From NCBI GenBank assembly GCA_028736075.1, contig CP117875.1, positions 3,596,001-3,660,000 on the forward strand: DNA of 64,000 bases, in the 5' to 3' direction. Positions 8,084 to 18,700 of the stretch are shown piece after piece. Below the pieces are notes generated by a model. That model saw nothing but the letters and a program-made list of their open reading frames with translations, made no database searches and was not told where the DNA came from. Positions within the stretch are counted from its first letter, which is position 1. Each line of letters opens with the position of its first letter. This DNA is from Chryseobacterium sp. KACC 21268 (lineage in GTDB: Bacteria > Bacteroidota > Bacteroidia > Flavobacteriales > Weeksellaceae). The translations under genes and the position numbers were made by a program.

Positions 8084-9193
8084 TTATGAAATTTCAAAAA
8101 TCTTACTTTCTTCGTGGATTCTCTTCACAACATTTTCTGTACGTTCCTTGTGCGTATCTGTAATGAAGATTTGCCCGAAGTTTTCTTTGTTAACTAACTC
8201 AATCAATTGAGAAACTCGGGTGTCATCCAACTTATCAAAAATATCATCTAAAAGAAGAATAGGAGATTTGCCAGTCAATTCTTTGATTCGGTTGATTTGA
8301 GCGAGTTTTAAAGAAACCAAAAACGATTTCTGCTGACCTTGCGAACCGATTTTTTTAATCGAGTTTCCATTCATTTCGAAAATCAAATCGTCCTTGTGAA
8401 TGCCTTTGGAAGTGTAGGTCAGAACTCGGTCTTTATCAATGGAGCTCGACAAAAGTTCTTGAAACGTGTTCTCCGAAAGATGAGATTCATAAACCACAGA
8501 AACCTTTTCTTTTCCACCCGAAATAATGTCGTAATAATGCTGGACAATTGGATTTAGATTCTCAACAAACTCCTTTCTTTTCTCGAAAATCCGTGTTCCA
8601 AAGCTTGAAATCGGGTCATCGTAGATTTCCAAAGAATCCTTATCAAAATATCGATTTTTAGCAAAATTCTTCAGCAACGCATTTCTCTGCTGAATGGTTT
8701 TTTGGTACTGAATTAAATCAAAAAGATAAACCGAATCCGTCTGAGAAATCATTGCATCCAAAAACTTCCTGCGACTTTCCCCAGAATCAGAAATCAAATT
8801 GGAATCGTACGGCGAAATCATCACACTGGGCAAATAACCAATGTGGTCCGCTAATCTGTCGTAAGCTTTATCGTTTTTTTTGATAACTTTTTTTGATTCT
8901 TTTGGCATCAGAATTTTAATCAAATCTTCTTTTTCTTCATTCTGAATCTCCGAATCGATTACGAAGAAATCCATAGTCTTCTGACTTCCATCTTCCAGCT
9001 TCTGACTTAGAATATTATTGAGGTCAGAATTTCCCAAAAAACTTTTGCCAACAGAAAGATAGTGAAGCGCATCCAGAATATTGGTCTTCCCTACGCCATT
9101 GTTCCCGACGAAACAATTGATTTGTGGCGAAAAGTCAAATGTAACTTCGGAGTGGCTTTTGAAATTGATGAGTGATAGTTTATTGATAATCAT
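8084..9193 (-). CDS. recF: DNA replication/repair protein RecF
   Basis: An SMC-like ABC ATPase of 369 residues, the usual RecF length. The Walker A motif is GNNGVGKT (30-37), the ABC signature region is around GSQGQQKSFLVSLKLA, and the Walker B is ILLLDDIFDKLD (about 309-320). RecF binds ssDNA-dsDNA gaps with RecR and helps RecO load RecA. The ATG directly follows the stop codon of the RelE/ParE-like toxin gene with no intervening base, so recF is probably the third gene of a toxin-antitoxin transcript, which is unusual. No terminator hairpin is evident after it. Confidence 0.92.
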   Translation of the reverse strand: MIINKLSLINFKSHSEVTFDFSPQINCFVGNNGVGKTNILDALHYLSVGKSFLGNSDLNNILSQKLEDGSQKTMDFFVIDSEIQNEEKEDLIKILMPKESKKVIKKNDKAYDRLADHIGYLPSVMISPYDSNLISDSGESRRKFLDAMISQTDSVYLFDLIQYQKTIQQRNALLKNFAKNRYFDKDSLEIYDDPISSFGTRIFEKRKEFVENLNPIVQHYYDIISGGKEKVSVVYESHLSENTFQELLSSSIDKDRVLTYTSKGIHKDDLIFEMNGNSIKKIGSQGQQKSFLVSLKLAQINRIKELTGKSPILLLDDIFDKLDDTRVSQLIELVNKENFGQIFITDTHKERTENVVKRIHEESKIFEIS

Positions 9194-9505
9194 TTACTTG
9201 AAATTCTTAACTAAATTTAAAAGGTCTGCTGGGTCTTTTCTTGTGTCCCAAATGAAAAGAATTTCTATGGAATCATCTTTTATTTTATAAAGTAGATAAT
9301 AATCTTTAACAAGTTTTCCTCTATAAACCTTGCCAGAAATCGAAATGCCCGAATATGGAAAATCGGCAATTTGCTGTGCCGACTCTTCAAACAAAGTATT
9401 CAATTTTTTTGAATAACGTTTGGATTTATTTCTCCTTATCCAATATTGAAGAATTTCTTTCCGAATTGCTTTAGCAATCGGCGACCAAACTAATCTTTTA
9501 GCCAT
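9194..9505 (-). CDS. RelE/ParE-family toxin
   Basis: A basic 103-residue protein with the RelE/ParE toxin layout: N-terminal WSPIAKAIRKEI, two helices with EESAQQIADFPYSG, the central beta strand YRGKLVKDYYLLYKI and the final strand IEILFIWDTRKDP. The DYYLLYKI-x-IEILFIWDTR pattern is diagnostic for the fold. RelE members cleave ribosome-bound mRNA and ParE members poison gyrase; sequence alone does not decide which. The gene start overlaps the end of the antitoxin by 16 bases, and its stop abuts recF. Confidence 0.85.
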   Translation of the reverse strand: MAKRLVWSPIAKAIRKEILQYWIRRNKSKRYSKKLNTLFEESAQQIADFPYSGISISGKVYRGKLVKDYYLLYKIKDDSIEILFIWDTRKDPADLLNLVKNFK

Positions 9506-9804
9506 TCTTCGAAATATTCGTTTACCTCTTCGTTTGTAAAAGTTTGTCCATTTTTTATCTGCTCTTCACTTAATTTTAAAATTTCTAAAATCTCGGAAGG
9601 CAATTCTATTTCCTCTTCTTTAAAATATTCATCAACTTCCTCTTCCGTCATTGGTCGTTCGGATTCATAGATGGATTCTGGTTCTGCGACGATGTTTGTG
9701 GACTTACTTTCAAAATTTTTGAGAACTGAAGACAACAAATAATAATTCTGGGATTCGCAGATTTTCTGAATCAGTTTTATTTTAATGTCGTTGATATTTT
9801 CCAT
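9490..9804 (-). CDS. Antitoxin partner of the RelE/ParE-like toxin
   Basis: A very acidic 104-residue protein encoded immediately upstream of the toxin, with a 16-base overlap, as in class II toxin-antitoxin operons. It contains two similar short blocks, MTEEEVDEYFKEEEIEL and FTNEEVNEYFEEWL, which may be a repeated toxin-wrapping segment. No ribbon-helix-helix or HTH motif is obvious at the N-terminus (INDIKIKLIQKICES), so DNA binding is uncertain. ATG 9804 is chosen over the GTG one codon upstream. The assignment as antitoxin rests mainly on context and charge. Confidence 0.75.
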   Translation of the reverse strand: MENINDIKIKLIQKICESQNYYLLSSVLKNFESKSTNIVAEPESIYESERPMTEEEVDEYFKEEEIELPSEILEILKLSEEQIKNGQTFTNEEVNEYFEEWLKD

Positions 9805-9819
9805 CACTCAAAATTTATG

Positions 9820-9827
9820 TAAAGATA
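9820..9827 (-). promoter_or_regulatory. Possible -7 element of the toxin-antitoxin-recF operon
   Basis: On the minus strand TATCTTTA (a TAnnTTTG-like hexamer) lies about 15 bases upstream of the antitoxin ATG. No convincing TTG is present at the right distance. Confidence 0.35.
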
Positions 9828-9893
9828 AAAAAACGGTTTTAGAATTAATTTTAAATCAAAAAAGAATTGAAATTTTAAGCAATATTTTGTCGA

Positions 9894-9986
9894 ACCACAA
9901 AAGTCACAAAAGTAATATTTGATTTTAGTTATTCAAAAGTGGAAAAAAGCAGATGTTATAAAACTTCTTTTGTGACTTTTGTGATT
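9894..9986. repeat. CACAAAAG-type inverted repeat
   Basis: Two arms of about 20 bases made of CACAAAAGTCACAAAAG (9894-9915 and the complement at 9965-9986) flank about 49 bases. It lies just past the stop of the barrel protein gene and may form a large hairpin. It resembles low-complexity repeats common in intergenic DNA of Flavobacteriia. Confidence 0.6.
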
Positions 9987-9992
9987 AAAAAC

Positions 9993-11798
9993 CTAGTTTC
10001 CAAAATTCACAAAATGCGGAATATCTGCGCCAAAACTGTTCAATGGTAAAACGTTGTTTCGATTGCTGTTAAAATCAAAAACAGAATTATTATCGAAAGG
10101 AACTCGCGGATAATACGTGAACGAAATCTGAATCCTGTTGAACACCAAATATGGATTATTAATCAAAACGCCAATCCCGATTTTCGTGTTTGCATTCGTT
10201 TTCATCAAGCTGTCATTCGGCATCGCCAACCAGCCAACAGCAGTCGTGAGATATGGACTAAAATGAAAATTCTTCCAAGTCTTGTTCACAAAAAGCTGAA
10301 GTTGATATCTCAAAACCAACTTCTTCGTTCCAATGTAATCGGCGTTATAAACAGGGAATTCGTCGCGGGCAGAAAGATTGATTCGGTCTCGGTAGGAATA
10401 ATTATGCTGTGGATTTCCAAGCGCTAAAGTTGGTGCGAAAAAATGTCTGACTTTCGCAAATTTCCAATCCATTAGGTTGGTAAAATAAGTTCCGTCCAAT
10501 CGAAAAGATTCTCTGTTTTGACTATCCTCATTGAAAAATCTTCCAAACTGCGCTTTCAAATTGAAATAACCGATTTTTGTAAACTCGCCATATCCAGCTG
10601 AGATTCCGGCGTAAGGCATCACTTCTTTGCTTCTGGAAAGTACACCTGCAGTGACGCTTAATGAGTTTCCGTAAGAGATATCTTCAGGCAATTCGTATTG
10701 GAAAATATTTTTTTCGACGGCAAATTTCCTTTGGATAAAACCAACCGAACCCAACAAACTGCTGTAAGTTTTAAAGTAATCAAACTGGTCAATCCCAGGA
10801 CTATCTTTGTACTGATAATTTTGAAAACGTCCAATGAAAGCGATGTTACTGGAGACTCTTTCCTCTGGATTCGCCGAAACCGGAATCTGATAACCGCCCC
10901 ACAAATCCTGACTGTAAACCTTGATTTGAACCTCTGGCAACGCACTTCTGTCCACCATTGGCAAAGCGACATTTCGCATAAAATATTCAAATGAAAAACC
11001 GCCAGCCCACTTCGTCAACGGAGAGAAGAAATCTCTTCTCGCATTTACATTAATTCGCTCATTCTTCCAAAAATCGCGTTCGCCCAAAACTTGCGCATTG
11101 ATATAAGAACCGAACAGATTGTAAGCTGTGTAACTTCCCATCAGATAATCCTGATTTTGCTTGGAATCGTTTCTGTAAAGGAAATTAGCTTCGTGTCCGA
11201 GTCCTAAAAAATTCTCTTCTGTGACGCCCATTCCGATTTTGCTTCCGGAGAAACTTCCGCGTGGTTTCAAACTCCAGGAATCGAGAACTTGCACTACGAC
11301 ATCAATAGAATCTTTGGTCGAAGTGCTGTCTGCAATACTGATTTTCACTCGATTTACGAACGGCATTTCACGGAGAAGACGCTCGGATTCGTAGAGCTTC
11401 TGGGCGTTGTATTCTTCTCCTTTTTTGAAAAGCAAATAATTATTGACCGTCGAAATTCTGGTATTGGAATGCAGATGATTTGTGAACCAATCGTACCATT
11501 TGGCTTTTTCCTTTTTTTCTTTGGTGTTGTATCCAAATGGGTCAATCGTTTCGATTTTGATATTTCGGATGTGCTTTCCGTCGTAAGACGCTTGTGTTTC
11601 CTTCTCGGTACGGGTTTTCACCGAAACAGAATCTGCTTCGCGACGAAAGATGAAACGGTGGATGAATTTGGTGAATTTTCTTTTGTCTGAGTACCTTTCA
11701 ATCTTATAATAGATAGAATCCTTTTTCTCTTTCTCTTGCGCAGACACAAAAGAAACGCTACATAAAAACAGAATTAACGCAAGAATATTTTTATGCAT
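9993..11798 (-). CDS. Omp85-like outer-membrane barrel protein
   Basis: The 601-residue product has a signal peptide (cleavage near FVSAQ, residue 20), a basic region, then one POTRA-like module (about 105-180: FKKGEEYNAQKLYESERLLR and VVVQVLDSWS). The rest is alternating aromatic beta strands ending in Asn-Phe-Gly-Asn, fitting a C-terminal barrel. It resembles single-POTRA relatives of BamA/TamA in Bacteroidota, but lacks the five POTRA domains of BamA. Location in the outer membrane is well supported; the exported or assembled substrate is unknown. It is downstream of the UbiA-like gene on the same strand with a 43-base gap. Confidence 0.7.
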   Translation of the reverse strand: MHKNILALILFLCSVSFVSAQEKEKKDSIYYKIERYSDKRKFTKFIHRFIFRREADSVSVKTRTEKETQASYDGKHIRNIKIETIDPFGYNTKEKKEKAKWYDWFTNHLHSNTRISTVNNYLLFKKGEEYNAQKLYESERLLREMPFVNRVKISIADSTSTKDSIDVVVQVLDSWSLKPRGSFSGSKIGMGVTEENFLGLGHEANFLYRNDSKQNQDYLMGSYTAYNLFGSYINAQVLGERDFWKNERINVNARRDFFSPLTKWAGGFSFEYFMRNVALPMVDRSALPEVQIKVYSQDLWGGYQIPVSANPEERVSSNIAFIGRFQNYQYKDSPGIDQFDYFKTYSSLLGSVGFIQRKFAVEKNIFQYELPEDISYGNSLSVTAGVLSRSKEVMPYAGISAGYGEFTKIGYFNLKAQFGRFFNEDSQNRESFRLDGTYFTNLMDWKFAKVRHFFAPTLALGNPQHNYSYRDRINLSARDEFPVYNADYIGTKKLVLRYQLQLFVNKTWKNFHFSPYLTTAVGWLAMPNDSLMKTNANTKIGIGVLINNPYLVFNRIQISFTYYPRVPFDNNSVFDFNSNRNNVLPLNSFGADIPHFVNFGN

Positions 11799-11841
11799 CA
11801 GATTACAAATACTTCAAAAATTAATTAGTAAAATCCTTCTA

Positions 11842-12603
11842 TCAATTTACAAGCCAATAAAGCAAAATCACCAACAAAGGCAATCCGCTACAAGATTCTA
11901 CCCAAAAGGAAAAGTAAGTTCCCTTATTATCATTTTCAGAAAAATAAATCATAATAAATGTGAAAACCGTTGTCATTAAAAAACTTAAGGCAAATTCTCT
12001 ATCAAGAAATATCAAACTTAATAAACAAGCAACGAAAACTAAAAGATAAGCCAAGTACTTCGTTTTCTGAGCACCGATTAAAATGGGGAAAGTCACCACA
12101 TCATCACTTTTCATATCACGAATATCGAAAGGAAGAACCAAAGCCGAAATAAACAACCACGAAATCCAGAAAATCTCCCAATTGAATTCGGGGAGAATGA
12201 GCCAAGCATTAATCAAAGCCCAAGTCAGGCCAACGTAAAAGACTTTTAACAAAGGAATTTTTCGAATGAATTTCTCAAGGAAAAAAGAATTGTAAAGTAA
12301 GCCAATGACGACAATCACAGCCCACTTTAACAATCTGATTTCGTTGTGATTAAATACAATCAAGCAAAAACTCAAAATGCCACAAATGAAATTAAAAACC
12401 AAAATCTTGATGAAAGTCTTTCTACGACTCTGATATTTGGTGTATAGATAACCGCTGAAATACGTGATAAAAATCAACAGCAAACTCGGCCAACGGAATA
12501 TGTTTTGCTCCAGCATAAAAAATCCAGCCATCATCGTTCCCATCAGCGAGACAAAAATCTGGCTGTCAATCACATATTTTTTTGCTAAATTTAAAATCGA
12601 CAT
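11842..12603 (-). CDS. UbiA-like membrane protein with only one Asp motif
   Basis: A 253-residue polytopic membrane protein with about 8-9 hydrophobic helices. FDIRDMKSD at about residue 159 matches the second aspartate-rich motif of UbiA-type prenyltransferases (DxxxD, usually D-x-x-D-x-x-x-D-R). The first motif (N-D-x-x-D-x-x-x-D), expected near residues 50-60, is replaced by YLYTKYQSRRK. That raises doubt about Mg-dependent prenyl transfer, so it may be a divergent or non-catalytic member. It is divergent from the alpha-2-macroglobulin-like gene. Confidence 0.6.
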   Translation of the reverse strand: MSILNLAKKYVIDSQIFVSLMGTMMAGFFMLEQNIFRWPSLLLIFITYFSGYLYTKYQSRRKTFIKILVFNFICGILSFCLIVFNHNEIRLLKWAVIVVIGLLYNSFFLEKFIRKIPLLKVFYVGLTWALINAWLILPEFNWEIFWISWLFISALVLPFDIRDMKSDDVVTFPILIGAQKTKYLAYLLVFVACLLSLIFLDREFALSFLMTTVFTFIMIYFSENDNKGTYFSFWVESCSGLPLLVILLYWLVN

Positions 12604-12756
12604 TTTACTTTTAACAAATGTCCGAAAAATTGTTCTAAATCAATAAGATTTCCAAAGTGTTAATTTTTAAAAAAGATTTTAATCTTTCCAACCTTTGATA
12701 AAATAATGCATCTTTATACAGTGAATCATTCACTCAAAAAAAAATAAAAGTCAAAT

Positions 12757-15700
12757 ATGAAAATCATTAAATCAGTCTCAGTTTTCTTGCTGATGTTTTT
12801 CTTCATCAACTTTTCGGCGCAGAACTACTACGATTCTCAATGGAAAAAAGTGGAGGAAAATTACAAGAAAGGAACTTACAAAAGTAATCTTCCGATAATT
12901 CTGGACATTCAAAACCAAGCGATGAAAGACAACAACGCCATCCAAATCATCAAATCTCTGAAAGCGGAATTCAGCATCCTGAAGCAAACGCACGACGACA
13001 CGCAGAATGATGAAAACTCAAAATTCTTTTCGAAACTTCAAAGCACGGAAACCAAACTGAAAGGCGATGAGAAGCAATTGTTTCATCTTCTGACATTGGA
13101 ATTCATCAATGATTATTACGATAACAATTCGTGGAAAATCAATCAGAAAACGAATATCGACAATCAAAATCTGTCGCAAATTGAGACTTGGAGCAAACTG
13201 GATTTTAAGAATTTCTTGACTAAGAATTATTCAGATTTGGAGAAAGAAAATTCAGTTTTGAAGAAAATTCAGACGCAGAAATACAAGGAAATTTTTGAAG
13301 CGACAGAAAATTTGGATTACTTCCCAATGCTTTCGGATTGGTCAAATTTCAATTACATCGAGTTTTTGAGAAATCAAAATCTGTTCACGCCAAACGAACT
13401 GAAAGTCAATTCAAAGAAAATTAATGACCTTTATGATTCGGAGATTTCGGCGAATTCTGGGAATTCAAAACTGTATTTCCAACATCAAAAAATCAATTAT
13501 AATTGTGAGCTTAACAATTGCAAAGACAAATTTGCTCAAATTGAAAAACTAGTTGGAGATGAATCTTTGAAAGGAGATTACAAAGTTTTGATTATTGATG
13601 AAATGATTGAGCTTCTTCAGCAAAAAGACGATAACAAAACAGCTTTGGTTTGGGTGAATAAAGCGAAAGAACTTTATCCAAAATCGAAGTTCATCAATAA
13701 TATTCTTAACAAAGAAAACGCGATAAAAAATCCGCAACTTAATTTATTTTACGAGAAAGAAACACAACCGAACAAACCGATTCATATCGTTGCGGAAGTT
13801 AAAAATGTGAAGCAATTTTCATTGAACATTTATGAAGTGAAAGATGATTCGCAAGGTTTTTTGAATCACGTTTTCGATTCTTATAAAAATCCTTTTTCTA
13901 AGGTCAAAAAATCGTTGGTGAGAAAGGATGAATTCAGTTTGCCAGCGTCTTCGGATTTCAAATCGCATAAAACATCACTCGAACTAAAAGTGCTTCCAGC
14001 AGGGATTTATCTGGCGGAATATGTGGTGGAAAATTCGGTTCAGGGAAATTATTATTTCATTGTTTCGGATTCGAAAATTATCTTCTCCAAAAAAGACGAC
14101 AGCAATCCAAAAGCCAATATTCTGAAACTCGTGAACAACGAAAACGGAAAAGCTTTCATTAATGAAAACCTAGACGTCACCGAATATGTTCGCGGAAAAG
14201 CCGTTACAAAATACACTGTAAAAACAGACAAATTCGGTAATTTTCAGTTTCCAAATTCTGCGAATCAGGAATATTACAGAAACTTCCTTGTGAAGAATGG
14301 AAACAATTTTTCGATGATAAATGTTTATGGTTACGATTACGGCAACCGAAACAAATCTGAAAATCAGGAAAGCGCGCAGATTTTCCTCGACAGAAAAATC
14401 TACAGACCTGGACAAATCGTTTACTTCAAAGTGATTGCAACGGGCATCAATGGCGAAACCCAAAAAATGAAAACGCTTGAAAAAGTAAAGTTGAATATCA
14501 TTTTGAACGACACCAACGGCGAAGAATTACAGACTTTGAAATTGACAACCAATGAATTTGGTTCTGTTAATGGCAGTTTTACTTTGCCAAAAAACAAGTT
14601 GAACGGAAATTTCAATATCGAAGTTGACGACGATAATAATTCCGCTTATAACATCTCTGGTTACGCAGATTTTCAGGTTGAGGAATACAAACGTCCGAAA
14701 TTTGAAGTGACTTTTGAACCGATAAAAGACGAGTACAAATACGGTCAAACCATCGAGCTGAAAGGAAAGGCGATGATGTTTTCCGGCGTTGCGTTGAGCA
14801 ATTCGACGGTGAATTATGAAATCAAAAAACAGAATATCCGTTGGCGTTATTTCTGGTGGTATCCGCGTGGAAACGATAATGAAAACTCGATTCTCGGAAC
14901 GGCAAAAACCAATGAGAAAGGTGAATTTACCATCAAAGTAGAACTTAAAAAAGATGAAACTTTGGAAGGAATTCAAATTGACAATTACGCCATCAACGCT
15001 TCTGTGACGGACATCAACGGCGAAACTCAATCTGCGGACACAAATGTGAAAGTAGCTTCGGTTTCTCATTATATTTCAGCGGACAATGTTGACAATATTT
15101 TCTCTGATGAAGCTGTAAAACTAAGTGTTTCGACGAAAAATTACAACGACCAGGTTCTTGCAAAATCTTACAATGCAAAACTGGAAAAGCTGGAAGAACC
15201 GAAGCAGATTTTCAGAAGTCAGTTTGAAAATACAATTCAGGATTTGCCGAAACTTTCTAAGGAAGAATTTGTGCAAAAGTTCCCGCACGACAGATTTGAT
15301 AAGACCAATGAAGAGAAAAACTGGAAGGTGGAAAAAGTTGTTTTTGATAGAATTGAGAACCAAGAGTCAGGAAGCAAGAATGCAAATCCTGAATCTCGAA
15401 TCTTGAATCTTGGCTCTCTAAATGCGGGAACTTACAAACTTCAACTTTATAATATCGAAGGAAAAGACACGATAAAAACGGAGCAATTCTTCAAAGTTTG
15501 GGATAAGAAATCGCTGGGGCAAAATCAAAAACCGTTCTTGGAAGTCATTAAACCAAAACAGGATTTAAAGCGTGGTGAGAAAGCGAAAATCTTTGTTTAT
15601 TCGGCTGTTCCGGATGCTTTGGTAAATGTTTTTGTTCAAAATGGAAAAGGCGAAACGGTAACGGAAACGCATTCTTTCAAAAATGGAATTTTGGAATATG

Positions 15701-18700
15701 AAACTTTGATTCCGAAGGACGAAACTGTTTCGAGAGTTAATTTACAATTTCAATTGGTTGCATTTAATGATGTGAAAACTGAGAATGTTGATTTGAAAAT
15801 TGCTGACAGCAAAGATGATTTGAAGATTGAAACGGTGACTTTCCGCGACAAACTTCAGCCTGGACAAAAAGAAAAATGGACGGTGAAGGTTTCTGGTGCT
15901 GATAAAGAGAAAATCAATGCTGAAGTTTTGGTGGGAATGTATGACAAATCGCTTGACCAATTTGCCTCGAATAGCTGGAACTGGCAAGGATTTTATTCTC
16001 AGTTTTTTCAGAGCTCTTATGATTTGAGAAATGGTTTAAGTCAGGAAAATTTTAATAAGAATTCTAAATATTTAAAGACTTATAATATTAATAATCCACA
16101 GTTTAATTGGTTTGACTTAACACTTTTCTATACTTCAAAAGGCAGTTACACCGTCAGAGAAGGTGTGAAATCTGCAGTATATGCGCCTGCTCCCCCGCCG
16201 TCCAATGCAAAAGTAATGATTAGGGGAAACTCTACTATCCAAAATGACAAAGCAATGGCAGAAACTGCTCTTTATGGAAGCCGTGGTGGAAGTATTGAAA
16301 GCCTAATAAAAACATTACCAAGTGTCAACTCAAATTCGGAAATGAGCTCTCAAGAAAAAGATGACTTAAACAAAATCCCAGTTCGTCAAAACCTCAACGA
16401 AACAGCGTTTTTCTATCCGAATCTTTTGACAGATAAAGATGGAAATGTGAGTTTTGAATTCACTTCTCTGGAAGCTTTGACGCAATGGAAATTGATGTTT
16501 TTGGCGCATACGAAAGATGCGCGTTCTGCGACTTTGGAAAAATCTGTGGTGACGCAGAAAGAGTTTTCTATCACACCAAATTATCCAAGATTTTTGCGTG
16601 AAGGTGATGAATTGAATCTTCAATCGAAATTATCAAGTTTGGTGAATCAAAAACTGAATGGTGTGGCGCAATTGCAGATTTTGGATGCGTTTACGAATGA
16701 AGATATTTCGGAGAAATTCGGGATTAGCCAATTGACTGCGGTTCCTGTTTATAATAAAGAACAATCTTTTACATTATCGGAAAACGGCAATTCAGTTGTG
16801 AATTGGAAAATAAAAGTTCCGAATGATGTTTCATCAATTATCATTAAAATTGTTGCGAAAGCTGGAAACTTCTCAGATGGCGAACAAAAAGCCATCGCCG
16901 TTTTGCCAAATCGAATGTTGGTGACGGATGCGCTTCCAATTTTTGTGAAAGAAGGTCAGACGAAAACTTTCACTTTGGAAAATCTGAGAAACTCAAATTC
17001 TAAAACGTTGACCAATGTCTCCAACACTTTGGAACTGACGACAAATCCGATTTGGGAAATTATGTTTGCGCTTCCAAGTTTGAAAAATGACACGAATAAT
17101 TCTGCGGATGTCATCTTCAACAAATGGTTTGCAGATGTTTTGGCTTCGGAAATCTTCAAAGCCAATCCGAAACTGAAAACGGTTTTTGATGAATATCAAT
17201 CGAAAGGTTTATTGACATCGAATCTGGAGAAAAATCAGGAGCTGAAACAATTGTTGCTGGAAGAAACGCCTTGGGTTTTGGAATCGAAAAATGAGACCGA
17301 ACAGATGGAAAAACTGGCGAGATTGTTTGATGCGAATACGATGAGAAATTCCATCCAAAACGATTGGAGCGAATTGCAGAAATTGCAAAATCCTGATGGT
17401 GGATTTAGTTGGTACGCCGGTTATCCGAGTTCGTATTACAATTCACTTTATATCTTGAAAAATCTTGGAAGAATCAATGAATGGCTGAAAGGAAATGTGG
17501 CGGACTACCAAAGTTCTGAGCAGAAAGAAATGGTTGCAAAACTGATTTCTTATGTGGATAATGAAGTGAATAAATATTGGAAGACAGACAAAGACAATGT
17601 TTGGAACAACTTCGTGATTGATTATCTCGACACCCGAAATTATTGGGAAAAAGAGTATCCTTTGAAAAATAAAGGTGCAAATCTGAAAACTTTGGTGATT
17701 ACAAAAGCGAAAATAGCAAAAATCACGGATTTCACTTTCTTTGGATTGCATCGTTCGGCTTTGTTATTCCATAATTATGGATTGAAAGATGTTTCGAAAA
17801 AATTGATGACTTATCTTAAAGAAACTTCCACAGACACAGAAACGCAAGGTGTTTATTGGAAACAAAACCTGAACGATTGGGGTTGGTATTCTTCCAAAAC
17901 GGTGAATCACGCAGGAGCTTTGGAAGCGTTTAACAAATTGACGCCGACGGATGAAACCTTCATTGAAGAAATGAAAATCTGGCTCGTAACCCAAAAAGAA
18001 GTGAATTCCTGGGGAAGTTCGCGCGGAACTACGGAAGTGATTTTCACGATTTTGAATTCAGGGAAATCTTGGACTTCAGCGGAATCTGATAAAGCGGAAA
18101 TTACTTGGGGCGGAAAAGCTTTGAAGCCTCAAATACAAGCGACAGGTTATGTGAAACAAGCGATTACTTCTGATAATTTGGATAAAAATCTGGCAACGGT
18201 TTCCATTAAAAAAGACAGTCCGGGAATTGTGCAAGGTGGTTTGTTCTGGCAATATTATGAGGATTTGGATAAGATAAAATCTTCGGAAAGCTATATTTCC
18301 ATTACGAAAGAATTGTACAAAAAAGTGAAAACTGAAAACGGTGAACAATTAATTAAAATCAATGAAAATTCGCCATTGAAAGTGGGTGATAAGGTGACCG
18401 TAAGAATGATTCTGAACACCGATAGAAATATGGAATTCATTCACCTGAAAGATATGAGAGCGGCCGGTTTTGAACCTTTGGATGTGATTTCTAGATACGA
18501 ATGGAAAAATAATTTGGGTTATTATCAATCCACAAAAGATGCTTCCACGAACTTCTACATCGAATATATGCCGAAAGGAAAATATGTTTTCGAGTACGAT
18601 TATGTAGCGAATGCAAGCGGGAAATTCTCTAATGGAATAACGACTTTGCAGAATTATTACGCACCACAGATGAATGCTCATACTCAAGGAACTAAAGTAA

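Noticed and set aside
9801-9807. GTG start one codon upstream of the antitoxin ATG
   Set aside because: The adjacent ATG at 9804 is stronger, and nothing in the sequence favours the GTG.
14527-15069. Open frame of 180 codons on the minus strand
   Set aside because: It is the antisense shadow of the alpha-2-macroglobulin-like gene and has no start signal, domain or sensible composition.
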